NCBI GenBank assembly: GCA_907165135.1
Contig: OU015568.1
Location: forward strand, 8,936,501 to 9,000,500
From: Oikopleura dioica
Lineage: Eukaryota; Chordata; Appendicularia; Copelata; Oikopleuridae
Direction: 5' to 3'
Length of the DNA: 64,000 nt
Of the stretch, positions 55,996 through 64,000 are shown one piece after another. Below the pieces are notes generated by a model. It ran no database searches. It was given only the letters and a program-made list of their open reading frames with translations, and had not been told where the DNA came from. Made by a program: the position numbers and the translations under genes. The stretch's first letter is position 1. Every line of letters begins with the position of its first letter.

Positions 55996-56988
55996 ATGAG
56001 TTCTCTTCCGGTCAGAAAACTTTATCAGAAGATGGGAGAACAAATTGATGCTCAAATTGATGCAGTAGTGCACATCGAAAACTCAGTCTACTTGCGCTCC
56101 AAGTCTATTACAAATGACCAGCTCAGTCTCAAGCATTTCCTGGACTACGCCATCTCGCTTCTTTGTAAGTTATTTTTCAATTATTCTCATTTGCATTCTT
56201 TGCTAAATTTATTTCAAAACAGTTGTCTAATCTCTCATTCAGGCTTTCCGAAATTCGTTGACCAAGACTACGAGCTCCAGATCAAGCAGAACAACACAGG
56301 CATCTTCTACGGCATTGTCACATTTGCTGATTCTCAAGTTGCGCAAATGCTTATCGAAGATCATCCAATTTGCTTCAAGGAAGACCACATTTTCATCACT
56401 TCGGCATATCTTCAGCCTCGCCGAAACATTTCCTCCTGGAAGCAGAACAACGCGAAGCGAACTTCCCCTCCTCGAGTTTCTTCTTACAATTCCTCGCACA
56501 ACCGTCAGTCGCGACTAATGCCCAGCTCTTATCCCGCTCCAATTTCTCCACCAACGCCGACTCGTGCCCAACCAAAGCCGATTTCTCCGCCATCTTCCGC
56601 CGCAAGCTCCTGGCAAATGCCCAAGCCTCGCTTCGCTGACAATCTAAGCGATCTTTCCCGCCGCTTGGACCAAATCAAGCTCGACCAATTTGCGCCAAAA
56701 ATCGAAGTCCACCGCAAACCAGATCTTTTCGATTCCGGCAACTCATCACCGGATGATTTTTCTTTCAATTCTTTCGCCCGCTCCAAGCCTCACCGACGAG
56801 ATGACCAGATCTTTTCTTTCCGATCGCAGATGGAGCCCGAACTTTCATACCCCTTCGGATCGGCTCGCCTTCACTTTCCAAACCCGAATCTTCTCTCCTT
56901 CTCCCGATCTTCATCCTTCAACGACGAGGACGAATCTTTCGATCGCCTATTTGCTCCACCAGCGGAGAGCCTAACCCTTTTTAACTAA
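55996..56988 (+). CDS. Putative RRM-like protein with Ser/Pro-rich tail
   Basis: Two exons, 55996-56164 and 56243-56988, give 304 residues. The N-terminal 140 residues contain a pattern resembling the second half of an RRM (IFYGIVTFADSQVAQMLIED, then DHIFITSAYLQP). The rest is disordered, rich in Ser, Pro, Phe and Arg (ISPPTPTRAQPKPISPPSS), with an FDSGNSSPDDF patch. The 78-nt intron (56165-56242) is open and a multiple of three, so retention would add 26 residues. Function unknown; RNA binding is a guess. Confidence 0.6.
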   Translation: MSSLPVRKLYQKMGEQIDAQIDAVVHIENSVYLRSKSITNDQLSLKHFLDYAISLLCKLFFNYSHLHSLLNLFQNSCLISHSGFPKFVDQDYELQIKQNNTGIFYGIVTFADSQVAQMLIEDHPICFKEDHIFITSAYLQPRRNISSWKQNNAKRTSPPRVSSYNSSHNRQSRLMPSSYPAPISPPTPTRAQPKPISPPSSAASSWQMPKPRFADNLSDLSRRLDQIKLDQFAPKIEVHRKPDLFDSGNSSPDDFSFNSFARSKPHRRDDQIFSFRSQMEPELSYPFGSARLHFPNPNLLSFSRSSSFNDEDESFDRLFAPPAESLTLFN

Positions 56989-57221
56989 TTTCTGTATTTA
57001 TTCATTTTATCCTTCTCATCATTTTAGTCCTCCTTTCTTCATCGAATGAAACTTCATTCCCTACTTCTTTCATTTGTGCCGTGTTTTCCTCAACCCTGTC
57101 TTTATAAAAAATAAAGCCTAAAAATCAACAAGATATTTTTCGAATTAAAATATTTATTTTCCCTTAGGAGTCGAGTTAAAGCATAGAATTTTACGGTTGT
57201 CGTTTTCAACAGAGAAGGTGT

Positions 57222-59110
57222 TTACAACTTAGCAGTGCTTGCGAGCTTGGCAGCGAGTTCGGCGGCGGCTTTGGCAGCAGACTCGTTGACCGTCGAAAGC
57301 TTGAGATCTTTGTTGGTGACGGTCTTGTCTCGGTTCATGTGGGCGGTGAGTTCATAAGGACTGAAGATTTTTTAGAAACCGTAATAAGAGGACTTCACTT
57401 ACTCATATTCGAAAGCAATGTCACCAGTCTCATCGAGAATAGTGGTTCGAACGAAGACATCAGTGACAGCGTAAGGATCGCAGTTCGAAGATGGTCGTCG
57501 ATCCTCAAAGTATCCACAGCCGTGGTCGTCGACGAGTCGAGGAATTCGGATGGAGCAACCTCGGTTGGCAGTTCCGTAGGAGAAGTCCATGACGGAAGAA
57601 GTCTCGTGGAGACCAGTGAGTCGTCGGAGGTTGTCTCGGCCACCTTGTGGATCGTAAGCCTGATTTCATTTAGTAAGTACTTAATTTTTACGAGGCCATT
57701 TTACCTTGATGTGTAGGTTGTGTCGGCCTCGGAGTTTCTCGATAGCTTTGTAGATGACTTCTCGTCCACCTGGCTGTCGCATGGACTCGGTGGAGTAGTT
57801 GACGTGGCAACCAGCGCCGTTCCAGTCACCCTTAATGGGCTTGGGGTCGAAGCTGCAGACGACACCGAAGTCCTCGGCAACTCGGCAGAGGAGGTATCTG
57901 ATATTGAATTGAGATATCTTATGCGTTGATGCTTTCTTACCGGGCCATCCAGAGCTGATCACCCATTTCGATACCTTCGCAGGGTCCAACCTGGAACTCC
58001 CACTGGGCAGGCATAACCTCAGCGTTTGTGCCGGAGATCTGGATGCCAGCGTAGAGGCAAGCTCGGTAGTGAGCTTCAACAACATCTCGGCCGTAGATGT
58101 TGTTGGATCCAACAGCGCAATAGTAAGGGCCCTGGGGTCCGGGGTAACCCTGCTTGGGCCATCGGTAAGGGTGGCCATCAACGTCGAGCATGGTCCATTC
58201 TGAAAGGTGTGTCATTTGGTATCTAGGTCAACGCCCATAATTAGTTTTACGATGTTTCATCATTAGGGCCGGGTTTTAATGAGGTTCTGTTTTATGATGC
58301 GATCTTTCGAAATATGCATTTTTGATGAAACCTGCACCGTATCTCCTTATTTAGATCTTAGTAAACGTCAGGCGCTGTGCTGAGCCGTTATGTAAGTATC
58401 ATGCGCGCCAGTAGCTCTATGTCTGGTGGAGGTGGAGAGTTACTTACCTTGCTCCATGCCGAACCATGGCTTCTCGTCCTTGACTTTTTCCATGACTCGG
58501 GCGCAAGAAGCTCGGTGGTTGGTACCAGCTGGCTTCTTGTCGGAGTCGAGGACCTCAGAGAGGACGAGGATGTGAGGAGCTCCTCGGAAGGGATCTGGGA
58601 AGATTCGAACAGGCCTAGAATATTATAAAAAAGGATAAAGGCAAAGAAACTTACTTGAGGTAGCAATCAGAGTTTGAACCCTCGGCCTGGCCAGTGGAGG
58701 AACCGTCATAGTTCCATTCTGGCAGCTCAGAAACATCCTTGGGGACCTTGGTCAAGGTTCTGGTCTTTCCTCGCATGGATTCACCAGTACCATCGATCCA
58801 GACGTACATGGCTTGGACATTGCCACGGGTGTCCAAGTTCATGTAATGCTGAAGTGCCTAAAAATAGACAAGCGTTAATTTTTCATTGAAAAAGAAGCAT
58901 GAGGGGTGACTGAGTTCAAGTTTAAACACCTCGGGGTCGTTTGTGAAGAACAAAACATATTGAATCTATTGTGAAATCATTTTAAGGCATTCAAAAGCAA
59001 TCGTTTTCATTAAAAAAACCGTCACATTTTCACAAAATTCAAACTTTAGACTTCACCAAAATCGATACTTTCGCCATTAAAAAATAGTAACTTACTTCTT
59101 TGCTTGACAT
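57222..59110 (-). CDS. GLUL: Glutamine synthetase
   Basis: Seven minus-strand exons (59110-59096, 58857-58655, 58614-58448, 58199-57941, 57897-57705, 57659-57403, 57360-57222) join in phase to 410 residues. Landmarks: [54 protein letters not shown] and [14 protein letters not shown]. The enzyme makes glutamine from glutamate, ammonia and ATP as a decamer in cytosol or mitochondria. It is about 37 residues longer than animal GS (373): after [15 protein letters not shown] there is an Ala-rich helix ([20 protein letters not shown]) that usual enzymes lack. The codons are heavily biased, as in a highly expressed gene. Confidence 0.95.
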
Positions 59111-59794
59111 CTTTCTCGAGTTTACGGAATGATAAGGAAAACCGATTCAATCTGAATTATATAGGGTTGTTTTATTGGTACTCTCTAACGCCTGAATCTC
59201 TCGGGGTCGTTGTGGAGTTGTGGTGCCGTCTGAGGCGTATTGTCGAACGCGATCTCTCCGTGGCGATCTGTTGCGTCACGTCGTAGGTTTTCTTTTAACC
59301 AGAATTGATGGTATCGAATGCCCAAAAGCATGCACCGAACGGTTTTCGTTTCAATTCAAATCTGTTTTCCACGAAAATCAGCTTCTTGTTTTCGAAGGCC
59401 GATAGTACCCTTGTGTGGACTTTGACATTAGGGACAGCTGCTAACAAATAGAGTTGAGCCGAGCAAAGTCCGAAATCGGAATAATAATATCGGGATTAAC
59501 GAGAATCAGTGGCTCACAGAGCTCTGGAAATCCTGCATGAGAAGTGTCTGTAAACAAAACAATCCTCATCATAACAATAGTTCCTTAGAATCGACAGTTA
59601 TGTTTTTTAATGACCATCAAAAATGATGGTATAAGTATACTCTTGAAGGTCGATTGCAATTTGAAAAAGGTGAAGATTATCGATAATTGCGCGAAAGCTC
59701 GCAAAAGATCTCAAGATTTGTTATGCCAAGTTCGCGTCTTTCGCTAAGACAAGACAATCCAAATTTCGAATTTTACAAACGATAAGAGAAAGGC

Positions 59795-60896
59795 ATGAAA
59801 ATTTAACTTCTTCTTGCAAATTTGACACTTGGCTCTTTGGTCTTCAGAGAACCAAGACCTGACCATGATGACAAGGCTGCAACTGCTCGTTGGCTAATGA
59901 GACGAACTTTTTGGGGCTCCTTATCGACGATCTCCACTCTTCCCGCGATAAAAGATACGGATTTATGGAAAAAAACCAGATCGATAAGTAAATTTGACCT
60001 ACGATAACCTCATGTCTAAAAACAAGCAAAAAATCCGAAAATCAGACAGACCCTTTTCAAATATTATCTCATTTGCGGAAGGATTCCCAGGAAACTCAAC
60101 AGGACTTGCTCGAAAACGAAGAACAAGATCGAACGTGACCTTGGAAAAACACTCAACTTTCGAATCATTCAATTTTTCTGAGCATGAAAAAAGGTCAACC
60201 CTACTTTTTCGTAAGCTCCCTAGACCAAAGCATGGCAGATTTGCGAGCCTTCAATTATGCGTCGCTTGCTGTCTCAGGTAAGATCATCAGTCTTTTTGGT
60301 TCTCATCCTCTTCGTGGGAGCGTCAAAAAAGACTATCTCGCTTGATTGTAGTTATTGATTCAAAACATGTTTTTCAGAAGCCGCTTCGGGCCCATGTGGA
60401 ACTGGCACAGGTATTTTTTTCTAACATAAGGGTAGCATAAGTTTCCTAACAATGAAAACTTTATTTGCAGTCACAAATGATCCAGAAGATCCACGCTGTG
60501 TTCGCTTGGTTTTGAATGGAAGCTGGACAAAGGTACTCTCTATTCACTTTTGACAGTATCTGGGTCGCTGGGGTCTGAGAAAGACTGTCATTTTTACAGG
60601 CTTTAAATTTGATCGTTTTTCGACAATTTTCAGGTCCCTGTTCATTCGCAAGAATGGGTACTCGCCAGAAGAAATCTTTTCAAACACCATCCTGAAATGA
60701 AAGACTGGGAATCAATGGGAACTCATGACTGGTTCCTGGCAAAGTAAGCCAACTGTCATAAAATTTCCAAACAGCATTTTCTTTCAGGCTCGAAATTGAC
60801 CATCTTTGGTTGATTGACTGGTTTGGTGGTGGATACGAAATGCCCCTTTCAGACTACTTTTCCGGTTCCGACGGCATCGGAAACAGCCTAAAATAA
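59795..60896 (+). CDS. CREG1: CREG-family secreted glycoprotein, stop in signal peptide
   Basis: Exons: up to 59987, 60046-60102, 60194-60277, 60378-60410, 60471-60532, 60634-60743, 60788-60896. Family blocks: ARWLMRRTFWGSLSTISTLP, RPFSNIISFAEGFPGNSTG, QPYFFVSSLDQS, LVLNGSWTKVP, NLFKHHPEMKDWESMGTHDW and HLWLIDWFGG. CREG is a lysosomal/secreted FMN-binding-fold protein without known catalysis. ATG 59795 is in frame, but the fourth codon is TAA, followed by a perfect hydrophobic signal (LLLANLTLGSLVF). Either the start exon lies elsewhere (acceptor GGTCTTCAG at 59837-59845) or the allele is null. Intron 60103-60193 is GA-AG. Confidence 0.82.
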
Positions 60897-62382
60897 AAAC
60901 TGCGATACACTTGAATAAACGTACCATCTAAAAATGGTTTATTGCTATTGTGAATAACAATTTTACGAGGATGCGGTCTGATGACCCACTAACCTGGGCG
61001 GGACCAGTTTTCATTTTTATGAAGGATCAGAAAGCGCCTACTTTTCGAATCGTTAATTCCACCATCTATCATTATTTATCTTCCTTCGTGTCTTTCTCGT
61101 GGGAGTAATAGTCACGAGAAAGATAAAAAATCCTTCGGATTTACGTAAATAAACTAATTACCACTCCGTTGCGGTAAAAAAACAACTCGCAAACAACTTT
61201 ATTTGTTGATTAATACAGGATTGAATAGATGCAGAAATCTCAAAAGCTATAAATAACCGGTAGTTATTAGTTGATAACATTTCTATAAATCATAAAAGAA
61301 GAGGCTATAATTCTTCGTGATTATAAAGGAAATAGGTCAGTTTTGCAGGACCACCATGATCGTTTTCTTTTTTAAATGTGTGCCAAATTGATGTCTCGAT
61401 GTCTGCCAAAAAGCTTTATGGCAATCTTTCAATAAAATCCCGAATTTAATCTCGAAATCGATCATAATTTTGGCTTATTTTGGCCATAACTTGGGATTTC
61501 GTAAAAGTAGGTCACTCGGTTTAGGGTAGACCTTTAAAATACCAAAGCGAGTCTTAATAAAAAGACGGTGACATGTTCATAAATTCAAGCAAAATCAACA
61601 AAGATCATCAACCTATTTCACCAGCTGCGAGTTGCCTTCTGAGCCGGTGGGTGTGTCGCTCAATAACTCTATTAACCTCGATTCACGGGTTCTAGTTGAA
61701 TGCTAACAACATCGTATATTTTCGATGAAAAAACGAGCTTTGATTGAATTCAATGATATATTTTTTCGATAGGAAATGATGACAATAAGTACCAAAAGCC
61801 TATTTAAAGATCTTCGCGGTCTGTAGTCATGGTGGAGTACTTCCTAGTGGAAAAAATCATTTTCCTTTTATAGATTGAATTTATCTTTATCCAGTATGGG
61901 GATATAAATTTTATAAACTCGATTGTAGGGAGGAGTGTAAGTTTGTGTCATCACTGTAGGAAAAAGTTTCACCAGTATTTCTCAATTAATTCTCTTGTGT
62001 TCTGGATCATCCGAATGACCACCAAGAGCTTCTATCCAATGCTTTTATAGCAGCTGTTTTTATTTTTCTTGTCAGGGGCCCCACACGAAGGGTTTTAACC
62101 TTTGACTATTTTTTATTTATGGCAGGGAACACACAAGCAGTCGGTCAAAAATAATTATTATTAGACGCTCCATTAGAGGGTCTTCAATGATTACTTCATC
62201 AAAGACAACTTCAGTCGAACCAATGATGCCAATGGGCTTGAAAATTTGACCCCGCTTCCGACTGATTGAGATCTGAATTGAGTTTTACGAGCGCTAGCAA
62301 TTAGCGGAAAGGGAGATATAAAGCTGGAATGAGTTCGAAATCATTATCAATTTTCAAATACGAAAACTACAAGGAAGAAGTT
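60897..62382. other. No gene seen
   Basis: AT-rich spacer of almost 1.5 kb between CREG and NCS-1. An AATAAA at 60914-60919 is the likely CREG polyA signal. No exon-like segment on either strand. Confidence 0.45.
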
Positions 62383-63085
62383 ATGGGCTGCTTTTTGGCA
62401 AAATTGAGCGAAGAAGAGATTCTTGAGCTTGAAAAGAGCACGCCTTGTAAGACGCCCATCCCATAAATTTTATTTCAATCCAAACTTTTAGTCTCCAGGA
62501 GCGAAATAATCGATTGGCACGAATGTTTCTACACTGACAGTCCTGGCGGGGCGATGAATCAATTCGAATTCACGAAGATGTACTGTCAATTCTTTCCAAA
62601 AGGAGATCCAACCGAGTTCTCAAAGTTTCTCTTCAAAAATTTCGACGAAAACGGCGATGGATCGATCGAATTTACGGAGTTTCTGAGTGCGATTTCGATG
62701 ACTTCCCGCGGCTCAATTGAGCAAAAACTAGAATGTAAGCTTCATTTTGTAAAACGGCTTTTGAGACCATCTTCAGGGGCGTTCAAACTGTATGATATCG
62801 ACGGAGACGGAGCAATCACAAAGGAAGAAATGCTTCAAATTGTCAGGGCGATGTTCTCGATGTTCGGAGACGACGCGATCAAGAACTTGGAAGAAAATAC
62901 GCCAGAGAAAAGGGTCGAGAAAATCTTCTCGCTCGTCGACACTGTAATTAAAGACTTTGATGTAAGAGTGATGAGAATTTTTTAAGGATGGAAACGGGGA
63001 TTTGTCGAAAGAAGAGTTTATTCAAGCGGCGAAACTGGACTCGGCAATTGTCAGTGCGCTTTCTTTGTACGATGGACTTATCTAA
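62383..63085 (+). CDS. NCS1: Neuronal calcium sensor 1 (frequenin) homologue
   Basis: Four exons (62383-62446, 62492-62734, 62777-62943, 62987-63085) give exactly 190 residues, the NCS-1 length. MGCFLAKLS offers Gly2 for N-myristoylation. EF-hand 1 is degenerate as in the family; loops 2-4 are intact (DENGDGSIEFTE, DIDGDGAITKEE, DTDGNGDLSKEE). The block TSRGSIEQKLEWAFKLYD and the end SAIVSALSLYDGLI are diagnostic. NCS-1 binds calcium, reaches membranes through its lipid and regulates PI4KB, channels and GPCR kinases in neurons. ATG chosen for the myristoylation motif. Confidence 0.95.
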
Positions 63086-63765
63086 TCTGGGTTTTTTAAA
63101 TTGCAGTAAAAATTTTACACCTATTCAAGAAAATGATATTATAAAATGACACTTATTTCAATGGTTACAACATCGAAGTAGAAACGGTACATTTGAAAAA
63201 TCATCACTTTATTCGCTGTTCGAGAGATTGTTTTCAATTTCTGAGATAACTCTGAATAAAATAAATAATAACATGCTCCCTCATTGATTCTAACTATTGA
63301 TTTTACGCAGAAAAGTGTCCTTTTTGCGAAATATCTCGAGCTTGAATGTTCCTTCGCGCGGTGATTGGCCGCCCTCGCTTACTTTCGTCAATGATTCTCC
63401 TTGAAAAACGCTTGTGTGAAAAGAAAACTAAAGTTTTTAAAGTTTGTAAATACAAAAATGAATTGAATGCTAAGAGACTGACTGTGCACCTCTTCCTCTT
63501 TCTTCACAATTATTTTTAAAAATGAATTCTAGAGTTCATAGAATTATATGATTGATATAACAAATGTATCTTATAGGGTACTCTTGTTTTCTGTGACAAA
63601 ATATTTGTTAAAAAAATAAAAATTTTATTTTAACAATTGTTACATTTGTTATTATTAATTGATGAGTTCTGTTTACTGAAACTTCAAGTTTCGATCTATA
63701 AAGTATCTCTAGAAAATTCGTGTGCCTGCGTAACTCTTCAAAAAACGGCCCGAGCTGCCGTGAAT

Positions 63766-64000
63766 ATGGACTGGGCTGAGTTAGTGTCCCATATTCGCCA
63801 GAAAAACAGCCGCCACAGAGTTCAAATCGACTCGCGCTGCTTTGACGGGTAAGCCAAAAATAATCCTTCCTAAATCAAACATGAATATTTTATTTTTCCC
63901 TAGCTTGAAAAATGTCGAAATCGGAAAAGAAAGCGCCGTTCTGGCGGCTTCTTTTGCACTCTATTCAAACGCCGGCCTCCGCCAAGATCAATTTGACTTT
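63766..64000 (+). CDS. 5' part of an unidentified gene
   Basis: Exon 63766-63848 (MDWAELVSHIRQKNSRHRVQ...) ends at a GTAAGC donor; exon 2 starts at 63904 after CCCTAG and is open to the window edge (LKNVEIGKESAVLAASFALY, SNAGLRQDQFDF). The frame is open further upstream of the Met (to 63637) so the start is not certain. About 60 residues are visible, none diagnostic. Confidence 0.5.

Noticed and set aside
55775-55999. Plus-strand frame ending in an ATGA overlap with the RRM-like gene
   Set aside because: An ATGA overlap arises by chance whenever the second codon starts with A; the frame lacks splice or family support and is probably 5' UTR.

Overview
The window looks like a piece of a very compact animal nuclear genome. 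Genes lie on both strands, often 100-300 bp apart, and most introns are 40-80 nt. About twenty genes match animal families: ODF3, GMF, ITFG2, DNAJB, an ARHGAP21/23-type RhoGAP, a CELF-like RRM protein, sphingosine kinase, paraoxonase, PTAR1, glycerol kinase 5, RPL27, TBL1, RAD17, glutamine synthetase, CREG and NCS-1. Tiny introns, several homology-supported GA-AG introns and tight same-strand gene trains together suggest an appendicularian tunicate of the Oikopleura type. That is inference; no species marker was tested. Exon joins were made by hand from frame, phase and splice sites, and nearly every model below closes in phase.

Layout. 1-9.1 kb: a gene end, several small or coiled-coil genes without a family, a MULE-like element (4032-4680), a PPxY membrane protein and a secreted hydrolase-like protein. 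9.4-17 kb: ODF3, an unknown minus-strand gene with a poly-threonine tract upstream, GMF, then ITFG2 and DNAJB sharing a divergent promoter. 17.4-23.5 kb: the RhoGAP, a long Ser/Thr-rich PPxY gene and a second MULE-like element touching that gene's start codon. 23.5-28.4 kb: gene-poor, with two weak small genes. 28.4-39.4 kb: CELF-like protein, a broken short flotillin, two basic proteins (one with a KEN box), a UBR-box protein, sphingosine kinase and paraoxonase. 39.6-43.6 kb: a small gene interrupted by two hAT-type elements, one of which carries about 34.6 copies of a 56-bp satellite. 44.2-48.4 kb: PTAR1, GK5 and RPL27 in an operon-like train. 49-57 kb: TBL1, an acidic low-complexity protein, RAD17 and an RRM-like protein. 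57-64 kb: glutamine synthetase, CREG, NCS-1 and the start of a last unknown gene.

Most striking points: a hAT-type MITE inside the phosphate-loop exon of GK5 that can be removed exactly as a phase-1 intron; two paralogous C/D-box snoRNA-like units in two introns of the same gene; a set of GA-AG introns mostly cut at AG|GA; a satellite array with a C(UUCG)G hairpin inside a hAT-like element; and two long-TIR elements with 9-bp target duplications. Sequence outside the listed features (for example 5435-6065, 6602-7378, 16905-17450, 25138-26387, 26791-28425, 51990-52567, 60897-62382) shows only AT-rich spacer and presumed UTR.
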